A stretch of 64,000 bases of DNA from Bacillota bacterium (GTDB lineage: Bacteria; Bacillota; Clostridia; Lachnospirales; Lachnospiraceae), in NCBI GenBank assembly GCA_023436225.1, contig JAEZKA010000056.1, positions 115,972-179,971 on the forward strand, read 5' to 3'. The notes below the pieces were generated by a model that saw only the letters and a program-made list of their open reading frames with translations, was not told where the DNA came from and did no database searches. Below are positions 55,663 through 64,000 of this stretch, one piece after another; positions within the stretch are counted from its first letter, which is position 1; every line of letters begins with the position of its first letter. Both the position numbers and the translations under genes were made by a program.

Positions 55663-56340
55663 TCAGTCCTTTATGATATAGCCCACACCGCGAACGGTTG
55701 AGATCAAATGTATTCCATACTTTTCATCAATCTTCTGTCGGAGATAACGGATATACACATCGACAACATTGGTATCACCAAAATATTCGTAATCCCATAC
55801 ATTATTTAAAAGCTGCTCTCTGGTCAACGCAATATTCTTATTACGCATCATGTATTCCAGAAGCTCATATTCCTTCTTAGTTAATACCAGCTCTTCCTCA
55901 CCATAGAATGCACTATGGCTCATAAGATTCAAGGTTACTTCGCCTATCTGCAGCAAATCACCCTTTGGCTCTACGATAAGCTTCTTACGATTTAATGCTA
56001 CCCTGATTCTGGCCAAAAGCTCTTCAATAGCAAAGGGTTTTGTCATATAATCATCGGCACCGGTATCCAGTCCAGCTACCTTATCCGTAACGTCATCCTT
56101 AGCGGTCAGCATAATAATTGGAACCTGCGACTCAAGACGGATTCTACGACAAACCTCTATTCCGTTTAAGCCCGGGAGCATAATATCCAGAATTACTAGA
56201 TCAACGTTATCCTTCAATGCTTTCTCAAGCCCTGTTCTACCGTCCGCCGCAAGTAACACCTCATAGCCTTCATGCTTTAATTCCAGCTCCAGAAACCTTC
56301 CAATCTTAATCTCATCTTCAACAATTAATATCCTTGCCAC
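55663..56340 (-). CDS. OmpR/PhoB family response regulator
   Basis: 226 residues from a GTG at 56340, preceded by GAGGAGG and an 8-nt spacer; the longer frame to 56415 runs over that site. The receiver has the acidic pocket VEDE, phosphoacceptor DLVILDIMLPG (about residue 51), MLTAKDD and KPFAIEELLAR. The C-terminal Trans_reg_C winged helix ends in STVRGVGYIIKD. Cognate to the kinase downstream. Signal and regulon unknown. Confidence 0.95.
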   Translation of the reverse strand: MARILIVEDEIKIGRFLELELKHEGYEVLLAADGRTGLEKALKDNVDLVILDIMLPGLNGIEVCRRIRLESQVPIIMLTAKDDVTDKVAGLDTGADDYMTKPFAIEELLARIRVALNRKKLIVEPKGDLLQIGEVTLNLMSHSAFYGEEELVLTKKEYELLEYMMRNKNIALTREQLLNNVWDYEYFGDTNVVDVYIRYLRQKIDEKYGIHLISTVRGVGYIIKD

Positions 56341-56629
56341 CGAATGACCCTCCTCACTCATACATACGTTACCAACATCTTCTATCATTGTATCGGTTAC
56401 TGACTTTTTTTTCAATATATCTATATTAAATTTCCATTAGAATACTATCTAAAACTTCAGCTATCATCTGATTTGCTTTTATGTGATCTCTCTATTCCAA
56501 CCACAGCTGTCATCCTCCTATGAGAACCCTCATCCAATTATTATGGAGTACTTACGTGCTGCAATGTGTTTATGAAATATGGTTAAAATGGAACTTTAAA
56601 AATACTCTTATAATAATCAGTAGAAATAT
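56341..56629. other. Intergenic region upstream of the response regulator
   Basis: No gene supported. A GGAGG near 56517 could serve a 15-codon GTG frame on the minus strand, but nothing else favours it. No clear promoter hexamer pair was recognised. Confidence 0.4.
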
Positions 56630-56660
56630 AAAAAGAGGAGAGAAAATCTCTCCTCTTTTT
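56630..56660 (-). terminator. Terminator of the transaldolase-transketolase operon
   Basis: AAAAAGAGGAGAGA and TCTCTCCTCTTTTT form a stem around AAA, with As on one side and Ts on the other. Confidence 0.92.
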
Positions 56661-56667
56661 ATATTTA

Positions 56668-58650
56668 TTATAATATGCTCTTAACAGCTTTAACAACGTT
56701 TTCAGTAGTAAAACCAAATTTCTTAAAGAGTGTACCTGCAGGAGCAGATGCACCGAAGCCCTTCATTGTAACAGTGGTTCCGTCAAGGCCGACATACTTA
56801 CCCCATCCGAAATCTGCAGCAGCTTCAACTGCTACTCTAGCTCTAACTGTCTTAGGAAGAATGCTCTCTTTATACTCAGCGGACTGTGCTTCAAATAAAT
56901 CCATAGATGGCATACTTACTACTCTTACATCCACGCCTTCCTTGATAAGCTCTGCCTGTGCATTGATACCAAGCTCAACCTCCGAACCGCTTGCCATAAT
57001 GATCGCATCCGGAACTGATTTCTTAGAGTCAGAGATAACATATCCACCCTTTAATGCTTCCTTAGAGGAACCTGCGTACTGCGGAAGATTCTGACGGGTT
57101 AATACCAATGCGGTAGGTGTAGTGTTAGAGGTAACTGCATAATACCAAGCTGCGATACTCTCAGTAGCATCTGCGGGGCGGAACACAGTGAAGTTTGGCA
57201 TTGCACGAAGCATTGCTAACTGTTCAATCGGCTCATGAGTAGGTCCATCCTCTCCAACGCCAATACTATCATGAGTAAGAACGAAGGTTAAAGGAAGGTT
57301 CATCAATGCAGAAAGTCTTGCCATCGGCTTAACATAATCACTAAATACGAAGAAGGTGGATACGTAAGCTCTTAAACCACCATGAAGTGCAAGACCGTTA
57401 CCCATTGCTGCCATTGCTAACTCTCTAACACCGAAGTGAAGATTGCGGCCGCCGTAGTTCTCTTTTGAGAAATCGCCCATATCATTCATATAAGTCTTGG
57501 TGGAGGGAGCAAGATCCGCTGCACCACCAATTAAGTTTGGAAGGTGATTCTTAAGTCGATTGAGAACCATTCCGGATAAGTTTCTGGTTGCTTCAGGCTT
57601 ATCAGCATATGCCCAGAATTCTTCATTATCAATTAAATCCTTTGCAAGGTTTACATCGTGATACTGATCCCATAATGCCTTCATCTCAGGATATGTCTTG
57701 CTATATTCAGTAAATAACTTGTTCCAAGCTTCTTCCTCTTTAGCACCTTCTGCGGCAAGAGCCTTATAATTATCATAAACCTCAGCAGGAACAAAGAAGG
57801 GTTCTTCACTAGGCCATTCCAGCTTTTCTCTTAATGCTTTAATATTGTCAGCACCAAGAGGCTCACCATGAGCACTAGCCATACCTTCTCTTGGACTTCC
57901 GTATCCAATCTTAGTCTTAACGGTAATCATGGAAGGTCGTGTAAGATCAGCCTTTGCAGCATCAATTGCTGCACCGATCTCAGCAAGATCATTACCATCC
58001 TCTACCACTAAGGTCTGGAAACCAAATGCTTCAAAACGTTTCTTTACATCCTCTGTAAACGCGATATCCGTGCTTCCTTCTATGGAAATCTTATTGCTAT
58101 CATATAATACGATTAATTTACCGAGCCCTAAGGTACCAGCCAAAGACATAGCTTCTGAGGTAATACCCTCCATCATACAACCGTCTCCACCAAGTACAAA
58201 GGTATAATGATCAACTACAGGAAAGCTTTCTTTATTAAACTTAGCTGCAAGATGAGCTTCGCCCATTGCCATACCAACTGCCATCGCCATACCAGCACCT
58301 AGAGGTCCTGTGGTTGCTTCTATTCCAACGGTATGACCGTACTCCGGATGACCGGGTGTTAAGGATCCATCCTGACGGAAGTTCGCTAAATCTTCTACAG
58401 TAAGACCATATCCAAATAAATGTAATAAAGAATATAATAGCATGGAACCATGTCCGCCAGACAATATGAAACGATCTCTGTTTGCCCATTTAGGATTTAC
58501 AGGATTATGCTTCATATGTCTTGCCCATAACTCATATGCCATTGCTGCAGAACCTAACGGTAAACCTGGGTGTCCTGAATTTGCTTTTTGTACACCATCC
58601 GCTGATAAAATTCTTATTGCATTCACTGACTTTGTATCGATGTTGCTCAT
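56668..58650 (-). CDS. tkt: Transketolase
   Basis: 660 residues, AAGGAGG before the ATG. ThDP-binding block GGDGCMMEGITSEAMSLAG (about 155-175) with NKISIEGS, pyrimidine domain with DSIGVGEDGPTHEPIEQLA (about 405), and a C-terminal transketolase domain. It transfers C2 ketol units between xylulose-5-P and ribose-5-P or erythrose-4-P in the non-oxidative pentose phosphate pathway. It is second in the operon after transaldolase, so both steps are co-expressed. Confidence 0.98.
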   Translation of the reverse strand: MSNIDTKSVNAIRILSADGVQKANSGHPGLPLGSAAMAYELWARHMKHNPVNPKWANRDRFILSGGHGSMLLYSLLHLFGYGLTVEDLANFRQDGSLTPGHPEYGHTVGIEATTGPLGAGMAMAVGMAMGEAHLAAKFNKESFPVVDHYTFVLGGDGCMMEGITSEAMSLAGTLGLGKLIVLYDSNKISIEGSTDIAFTEDVKKRFEAFGFQTLVVEDGNDLAEIGAAIDAAKADLTRPSMITVKTKIGYGSPREGMASAHGEPLGADNIKALREKLEWPSEEPFFVPAEVYDNYKALAAEGAKEEEAWNKLFTEYSKTYPEMKALWDQYHDVNLAKDLIDNEEFWAYADKPEATRNLSGMVLNRLKNHLPNLIGGAADLAPSTKTYMNDMGDFSKENYGGRNLHFGVRELAMAAMGNGLALHGGLRAYVSTFFVFSDYVKPMARLSALMNLPLTFVLTHDSIGVGEDGPTHEPIEQLAMLRAMPNFTVFRPADATESIAAWYYAVTSNTTPTALVLTRQNLPQYAGSSKEALKGGYVISDSKKSVPDAIIMASGSEVELGINAQAELIKEGVDVRVVSMPSMDLFEAQSAEYKESILPKTVRARVAVEAAADFGWGKYVGLDGTTVTMKGFGASAPAGTLFKKFGFTTENVVKAVKSIL

Positions 58651-58693
58651 TGTAAATCCTCCTTAAATAATTATATAGTTTACTGCTCCTTAT

Positions 58694-59347
58694 TTACTCT
58701 CCAAATACTGCTCTATAATCCTGTTGGAACTTTTCAATTCCTGAAGATGTCATGGGGTGCTTGGAGCATTGCTCAATTAAGCTGTATGGTACAGTAGCAA
58801 TATCCGCACCAGCTAATGCACACTCAGTTACATGAATTGTATTACGAATACTTGCTGCAATTATTTCTGTTTTGATATCGTAGTTATGAAAGATCTGGGA
58901 TATGGTTTTAATTAAATCAGATCCCTGCGCTGAGATATCATCCAAACGTCCAACAAAGGGGGATACATAAGTAGCACCTGCTCTAGCAGCTAGCAGGGCT
59001 TGATTTGCTGAAAATATAAGTGTTACATTTGTCTTGATTCCTTCCGATGCTAATACCTTAGTAGCCTTTAAACCTTCTAAGGTCATTGGAATCTTTACAA
59101 CCATATTAGGATGAATATTAGCAATCTCTCTGCCTTCTTTTATCATATCCTCAGCGTTTACCGTAGTTGCTTTCACTTCTCCGCTGATGGGTCCGTCAAC
59201 AATACTTGTAATCTCTTTAATTACTTCCTTGAAATCTCTTCCTTCCTTAGCAATTAAGGATGGGTTTGTTGTGACTCCACAAATAACACCTAAATCATTT
59301 GCCTTTTTGATCTCTTCTACATTTGCTGTGTCAAGAAATAACTTCAT
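58694..59347 (-). CDS. Transaldolase, short TalC/FSA type
   Basis: 217 residues, GGGAGG ribosome site. N-terminus [17 protein letters not shown], then [15 protein letters not shown], Schiff-base lysine in [14 protein letters not shown] (about residue 84), and [13 protein letters not shown]. This decameric TalC/MipB class includes transaldolases and fructose-6-P aldolases; pairing with transketolase favours transaldolase. Spacing of 43 bp to tkt supports an operon. Confidence 0.95.
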   Translation of the reverse strand: MKLFLDTANVEEIKKANDLGVICGVTTNPSLIAKEGRDFKEVIKEITSIVDGPISGEVKATTVNAEDMIKEGREIANIHPNMVVKIPMTLEGLKATKVLASEGIKTNVTLIFSANQALLAARAGATYVSPFVGRLDDISAQGSDLIKTISQIFHNYDIKTEIIAASIRNTIHVTECALAGADIATVPYSLIEQCSKHPMTSSGIEKFQQDYRAVFGE

Positions 59348-59536
59348 TTTACATTCCTCCCAAAGAACATGACAGTATGAGTCGATTATAAGTCATATTA
59401 CGTATGTAATATTCGGTTAGATCCGCCTGTCCATTACTATTTTTACATTAATATAGTAACTATACTATAAAAATACATCGAAGACAATCGGCAAAATTCA
59501 CACACATTCTTTGAAATACAATATTTTTTTATCTAC

Positions 59537-61759
59537 TTAGTCAATCAGCTGAAGAGAGTAATATCTCGCTTCAAATTGGTCTGCCGGCATGGGCTTTGCA
59601 AAGTAATAGCCTTGTATGACATCGCAACCTACCATGCATAAGAACTCGACCTGTTCCCGTGTCTCAATGCACTCGGCAACTACCTTCATATGTAAATCCT
59701 TAGCCATAGTAATTGTATTCCGGATTACACAGAGTCCTCGTTCCACTTCGTCTGTTAAGCGGAATAATTCCCCGTCGAGCTTAACAGTGTCCAGAGGTAG
59801 ATCCTTCAGTGAATTCAAGGAGGAATATCCAGCCCCGAAGTCATCCATTGAAACAAGAAAACCGTACTCTCTTAAGCGAACTACTGTGTCAATTAACATC
59901 TGTTTATTCTGAAGAAATGCACTCTCGGTAAGCTCTAATTCAATTAAATTGCGAGGTACACCATAACTATCTACAATATCGGTGATAATTTCTGCCAAAT
60001 GGGAATTGGCAAAATGTAAGCGCGAAATATTAACAGAAATGGGTAATGGATTATATCCTTTATCCAGCCATTCTCTGATCAGCTGACATACTTTTTTCAA
60101 CATATAATAATCTAATTCTGTTATGAATCCATTTTTCTCAAATAAGGGTATGAATTCTGCAGGAGAAAAAGGCATTCCATTACTGTTCTGCCAGCGAACC
60201 AATGCTTCTGCTCCGGAGATTGTCTCCTCCTTCGCCATATATTTGGGTTGAAGATAGACCAGGAATTCATCATTCTTTAAGGCTTCATTCATAGACTTTT
60301 CGATCTCTTCTTCCTCCAAAAGTCTTTCTCTTGCAACATCATCAAAGAAAGAGATAATACCTTCCGAACTGCCCTTAATATTATTCTTCGCAACCTGTGC
60401 AAACTCTCCCATTCGATCAATGGAATCATTTGTCTCTGTGATAAAATATACACCATAAAATATTCTCGCTGCTTTTGTATAACGCATTTGACGAATTCGG
60501 TCATTCAAATCCAAAATTCTTTCAGTCAGCTCTTCCAGCTCCGAGAAGCTCATAAGTATATAGAACTGATCTGCAGCATATCGGGTAACCGGTTCTCCAT
60601 CATGTGACCATCTCTTAATTACATTATAAATATCCCTTAATACCTCATCACCCTTTTGGTAACCGTAGGCATCATTAATAATCTTAAAGCGATTAATATC
60701 AAAATTTATCAATGCATAGCTTCTTTTGGTGAATTGCTTACTGCTTATTATTTTATTAGCATTAATTCTGAATTTATACCAATTGTCGCCTCCAGTCACT
60801 GGATCTAAATACAAGGTATTAACTACTTTACGGTTTGATTTAACTTGTGTAATAATCATTAAAAGGGACATGATAAGAGTTGTTGCTGTAATAACCACCC
60901 ACAAAAGATTTGTTAGCTCTAGAAGCTCTCTTGTATTATCATTAATGGAATAAATGCTTCCTACGAAAACAAACCAATCATTAACACCAATCGGTACCTT
61001 ATTCCATATATAAGAAGCTTCTGTTTCCTTTTTAGGAATTAAGTTATTCAGGTTTACTAATGCAGTATAACCCATGGTATTATCAAATAACTTGTCTTTA
61101 GAAATTATTGTATCATAATCAAAATTGCTAATATCCATACCTTTAATAAAGCCAATTGGTTCATTTAATTTATTAATGACATAAATCTGGTGACCCTCCG
61201 CAACCTCTGAATCCAGTAATGCAATATTGCTAATTTCCGCTTTCTGACTAGTGGTAAGGACACCAATGTATTTACCGTCCTTCTCAATAGGTACTGCATA
61301 GGTTATTACCGGAATATTATTCTCAGTATAAACAAGCTTGTCCGAAGAAACATTATCTCCCAATAATGCATACGTTATATATTCCTCTGTAGACAGATTA
61401 ACTGCATCCCCATTTAAATTATAACCAATACCATTCTGATCTAAAATTGCCATATCAACATATTTTTTTTCAAAATTAAGAAGTCTTAGCAGCTCTATTA
61501 TCGTTTCCTTACCTAAGTTCTCTGCTTCTGCTATATGCCTAGCCGATACCTGCAATGCTTGGTAGTTGCTATTGATTTCTAGTTTTAGAAGTGCTGCAGC
61601 ATTATTTGAAAGAGAGTTATAGTCTTCACATTCCGATCTGTAGCTGTATTGTGCCATACGGTTTATATGATATAATCCAAGGCTGAGTGACACAACAATA
61701 CCTAATATAGCAATTACAATAAGCAGGGTTGTTCTGTTCTTAGGCAAAGCAAACCTCAT
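59537..61759 (-). CDS. Sensor with degenerate GGDEF and intact EAL domain (c-di-GMP phosphodiesterase)
   Basis: 740 residues from the ATG at 61759 (GGAGAG five nt upstream). TM1 near 15-35, a ~240-residue extracellular dCACHE-like region, TM2 near 290. The GGDEF site reads RYAADQF, so cyclase activity is unlikely. The EAL domain has GAEALVRWQ, VNISRLHF, ELTESAF, MDDFGAGYSSL and VAECIET, all metal or catalytic blocks. Predicted to hydrolyse c-di-GMP in response to an extracellular ligand. Monocistronic. Confidence 0.93.
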   Translation of the reverse strand: MRFALPKNRTTLLIVIAILGIVVSLSLGLYHINRMAQYSYRSECEDYNSLSNNAAALLKLEINSNYQALQVSARHIAEAENLGKETIIELLRLLNFEKKYVDMAILDQNGIGYNLNGDAVNLSTEEYITYALLGDNVSSDKLVYTENNIPVITYAVPIEKDGKYIGVLTTSQKAEISNIALLDSEVAEGHQIYVINKLNEPIGFIKGMDISNFDYDTIISKDKLFDNTMGYTALVNLNNLIPKKETEASYIWNKVPIGVNDWFVFVGSIYSINDNTRELLELTNLLWVVITATTLIMSLLMIITQVKSNRKVVNTLYLDPVTGGDNWYKFRINANKIISSKQFTKRSYALINFDINRFKIINDAYGYQKGDEVLRDIYNVIKRWSHDGEPVTRYAADQFYILMSFSELEELTERILDLNDRIRQMRYTKAARIFYGVYFITETNDSIDRMGEFAQVAKNNIKGSSEGIISFFDDVARERLLEEEEIEKSMNEALKNDEFLVYLQPKYMAKEETISGAEALVRWQNSNGMPFSPAEFIPLFEKNGFITELDYYMLKKVCQLIREWLDKGYNPLPISVNISRLHFANSHLAEIITDIVDSYGVPRNLIELELTESAFLQNKQMLIDTVVRLREYGFLVSMDDFGAGYSSLNSLKDLPLDTVKLDGELFRLTDEVERGLCVIRNTITMAKDLHMKVVAECIETREQVEFLCMVGCDVIQGYYFAKPMPADQFEARYYSLQLID

Positions 61760-61959
61760 GATGTCTCTCCTTGTACATTGATTTTTCTTTATCCTATTGT
61801 TAAAAAATAACTTTCGTAAAATTCTGACTTCTTTATCATACACTATATCTTAAATACTGTCAAAATTATTATAGTCTTTTCTTTATAATCTCATGCCTTA
61901 CCTAAAAAATAATTAATAGTATCTTTTTTATTCATTATAGTTTGTACAAGGATAGTGTA

Positions 61960-62685
61960 TTAAATCTGCGAAAAAATATCGCCTAGCTGCGCATTAATTA
62001 AAAGATTTGCATTTTTATCAAAAGATGTGACTGTTTTATTGATTAAAACCAATTTATCCCCCTGATAGTAATCCACTAAACCGGCAGCCGGATAAACGCT
62101 GAGTGAAGTCCCTCCTATTATTAACACTTCGGCCTTGCGAATCAATTCAATAGCTTCCTTGGTAATGTCCTTATTTAATGGTTCTTCATACAAAATCACA
62201 TCAGGCTTTATTATTCCACCACAGTTACACAGAGGGATTCCATTCTGTTGCATAATATAATTCAGGTCATAAAAAGCATTACATTTCAAACAATAATTTC
62301 GATGTATGGAGCCATGTAACTCTAATACCTTTTCCGTTCCGGCCTCCTGATGTAATCCATCAATATTCTGTGTTACAATTCCACTTAACTTGCCTATCCT
62401 CTCCAGCTCCTGAAGCTTACGATGGGTTATATTCGGCTTGGCTTCCTGATAGATCATCTTGTCTCGATAAAACTCATAAAATTCTTTTGTTCTACTTATA
62501 AAAAAGCGGTGGCTTAATATCGTCTCTGGAGGATAGGCATATTTCATATGATATAACCCATCCGTGCTTCTAAAATCAGGAATACCGCTTTCTGTTGATA
62601 CTCCTGCTCCACCAAAGAATACAATATTATAACTGTTTTTAACCCATTGTCTTAATAACTCCAACTTATCCTCTATCATAATCAT
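61960..62685 (-). CDS. NAD-dependent protein deacylase (sirtuin)
   Basis: About 241 residues. AAAGG precedes ATGs at 62685 and 62679, so either may be the start. NAD-binding GAGVSTESGIPDFRS, catalytic His in TQNIDGLHQEAG, and a zinc knuckle CLKCNAFY...CNCGGIIKPDV. It removes acyl groups from lysines using NAD+. SrtN/CobB class I-III cannot be told apart by eye. Length normal. Confidence 0.95.
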   Translation of the reverse strand: MIMIEDKLELLRQWVKNSYNIVFFGGAGVSTESGIPDFRSTDGLYHMKYAYPPETILSHRFFISRTKEFYEFYRDKMIYQEAKPNITHRKLQELERIGKLSGIVTQNIDGLHQEAGTEKVLELHGSIHRNYCLKCNAFYDLNYIMQQNGIPLCNCGGIIKPDVILYEEPLNKDITKEAIELIRKAEVLIIGGTSLSVYPAAGLVDYYQGDKLVLINKTVTSFDKNANLLINAQLGDIFSQI

Positions 62686-62833
62686 CGCCACCTTTTTGTA
62701 AAAAAATCCAAATTAATTTACTATACATTTTAACACTATATTTCCCAACTGTCTTCTGACTTATCATATTTATTCAAATCTTATTGTTATCATTAAAATG
62801 AAGCTTTTATTAATCTGATTAATGAAAATGAAT

Positions 62834-62864
62834 CAAAAAAAGAAAGCCTACATAATTGGCTTTC
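62834..62864 (-). terminator. Terminator of the rRNA-tRNA operon
   Basis: AGAAAGCC (62840-62847 on plus) pairs with GGCTTTCT (62857-62864), followed on the minus strand by seven Ts. Confidence 0.9.
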
Positions 62865-62879
62865 TCTAATAATTATTAA

Positions 62880-62952
62880 TGAGACATCCGGGGCTCGAAC
62901 CCGGGACACCATGATTAAAAGTCATGTGCTCTACCGACTGAGCTAATATCCC
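62880..62952 (-). tRNA. tRNA-Lys (TTT)
   Basis: 73 nt on the minus strand, GGGATATTAGCTC at the 5' end, anticodon loop CTTTTAA, T-arm GGTTCGAGCC. Acceptor has two G-T pairs. Last tRNA of the operon. Confidence 0.97.
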
Positions 62953-63019
62953 ATAAGGATTTATGAAATCCCTTGCTTATAATCGATAAAGACTCTTATG
63001 TTGCTTTATCAAAGCAAAA

Positions 63020-63092
<73 letters not shown>

Positions 63093-63212
63093 AAGGTCAA
63101 CTTCGTGTACCTGCGAAGAATAATATAACATGCTCTTCTGGGTTAACGAAAGCTATTCGGTTAGTATTAATACAAAAGAAATTTAACAAAGCGTATTTTC
63201 TTTTGTCTTGAA

Positions 63213-63286
63213 TTGCGGGGATAGGATTTGAACCTATGACCTTCGGGTTATGAGCCCGACGAGCTTCCAGACTGCTCCACCCCGCG
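63213..63286 (-). tRNA. Initiator tRNA-fMet (CAT)
   Basis: 74 nt, starts CGCGGGGTGGAGCAG with the unpaired C1 against A72 that marks initiators, anticodon loop CTCATAA with GGG/CCC pairs in the stem. Confidence 0.97.
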
Positions 63287-63340
63287 ATACATATTATTAT
63301 AGTTTACAGATTATGTTAACTATCTTTGGCTCTACGCCAA

Positions 63341-63422
63341 TGGATGGAGAAGGATTCGAACCTTCGAAAGCGTCGCTAACAGATTTACAGTCTGCCCCCT
63401 TTGGCCACTCGGGAACCCATCC
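63341..63422 (-). tRNA. tRNA-Tyr (GTA)
   Basis: 82 nt with a long variable arm (class II), anticodon loop CTGTAAA, acceptor GGATGGG/TCCATCC. Confidence 0.97.
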
Positions 63423-63451
63423 AAAATAATATACAACCATATTAAGTTGTA

Positions 63452-63524
63452 AGCCGATGATCGGACTCGAACCGATAACCTGCTGATTACAAGTCAGCTG
63501 CTCTGCCAATTGAGCCACATCGGC
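63452..63524 (-). tRNA. tRNA-Thr (TGT)
   Basis: 73 nt, GCCGATGTGGCTC start, anticodon loop CTTGTAA, acceptor GCCGATG/CATCGGC, discriminator T. Confidence 0.97.
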
Positions 63525-63603
63525 ATATTAAACACCATATCAGCACATCATGAAACAATCATATTACGCTGATATAACTTTCAATACTGGTTAAAGTACT
63601 GAG

Positions 63604-63676
63604 TGGGACCTATAGGGCTCGAACCTATGACCCTCTGCTTGTAAGGCAGATGCTCTCCCAGCTGAGCTAAGATCCC
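63604..63676 (-). tRNA. tRNA-Val (TAC)
   Basis: 73 nt, GGGATCTTAGCTC start, anticodon loop CTTACAA, T-arm GGTTCGAGCC. Confidence 0.97.
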
Positions 63677-63796
63677 ATGGGATTATTATATACAAAAAAA
63701 CATATTTCACACTGGTAAAATTATATATAATCGATAAGTATTTGTTTTAAACATTAACCTATCTAAGATTCTAGTCGAAAGACTCTTCATCTTTAG

Positions 63797-63870
63797 CGAC
63801 CCAGAAGGGACTCGAACCCTCGACCTCCGCCGTGACAGGGCGGCGCTCTAACCAACTGAGCCACTGGGCC
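63797..63870 (-). tRNA. tRNA-Asp (GTC)
   Basis: 74 nt, GGCCCAGTGGCTC start, anticodon loop CTGTCAC, discriminator G. First tRNA after the 23S gene, about 76 bp downstream. Confidence 0.97.
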
Positions 63871-63946
63871 TTAATTGAAACCACACTAGAAAACGATAAA
63901 TTCATCCAAAAAGAATTCTTAGAATTCTTATAACAAACCATTTTTA

Positions 63947-64000
63947 GGTCAAGCCCTCGACCTATTAGTAACAGTCAGCTACATGCGTTACCGCACTTCC
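63947..64000 (-). rRNA. 23S rRNA, 3' end only
   Basis: The minus strand reads ...TACTAATAGGTCGAGGG then CTTGACC, the conserved 23S 3' terminus; the rest of the gene is beyond the right edge. No 5S gene lies between it and the tRNA cluster. Confidence 0.96.

Overview
The window looks like chromosomal DNA of a motile, spore-forming, low-to-mid GC Firmicute, most likely a Lachnospiraceae member of the Clostridium phytofermentans / Anaerocolumna type. The evidence is a monoderm Tad locus with DUF5702 and FHA/DUF6382 members, a BofA homologue, flagellin with FliS, a T-box in front of metG, ATP-dependent PEP carboxykinase, and A/G-rich Shine-Dalgarno sequences before nearly every gene. I see no phage, IS element or CRISPR array. 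Most of the window is core genome with a few accessory-looking cassettes.

Layout: (1) 1-4.3 kb, minus strand: MoxR ATPase, DUF58 protein and a membrane transglutaminase cut by the left edge. (2) 4.5-12.8 kb: mtnN with a structured-looking leader, a TSCPD protein plus murG, a HIT protein, a soluble orphan histidine kinase, a flavodoxin/SCP2 fusion, a rhomboid protease, glpK and a small membrane protein. (3) 13.3-24.9 kb, minus strand: a complete Gram-positive Tad (Flp) pilus operon in the order tadZ, cpaF, tadB, tadC, flp1, DUF5702, TadE-like, A24 peptidase, TadE-like, FHA, containing a 25-bp inverted repeat around an AT-rich segment. (4) 25.3-32.7 kb: bofA and DUF2508 (divergent), then fliS, a large flagellin with a duplicated surface domain, and a 1148-residue protein with a FliK-like C-terminus. 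(5) 32.8-42.9 kb: a DUF885 lipoprotein, pckA, a 115-bp imperfect palindrome, metG behind a T-box, a DUF4846-CapA lipoprotein and a putative PD-(D/E)XK protein. (6) 43-46 kb: a three-S1-domain protein with an unusual start region, and relQ followed by a coiled-coil tail-anchored protein. (7) 46-50 kb: a heterodimeric ABC exporter (BmrCD type) behind a strong promoter, a 31-codon ORF and an intrinsic terminator, which is the architecture of ribosome-mediated attenuation. (8) 50-56.4 kb: an ABC-2 exporter with LytTR and DUF3021, a DJ-1 protein and an OmpR-type two-component system. (9) 56.6-62.7 kb: transketolase and transaldolase, a GGDEF(degenerate)-EAL protein and a sirtuin. (10) 62.8-64 kb: the 3' end of a 23S rRNA gene followed by seven tRNAs (Asp, Val, Thr, Tyr, fMet, Phe, Lys) and a terminator.

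Main functional themes are the cell surface (Tad pilus, flagellin, MurG, CapA lipoprotein), signalling (three kinase or response-regulator genes, alarmone synthesis, c-di-GMP turnover, FHA) and drug efflux. The most notable unexplained items are the leader upstream of the BmrCD-type exporter, the long inverted repeats at 17.05-17.26 kb and 36.68-36.79 kb, several promoter-plus-terminator units that look like small RNA genes, and a short repeat that occurs in three intergenic gaps. All family assignments come from reading motifs; no database search was possible.
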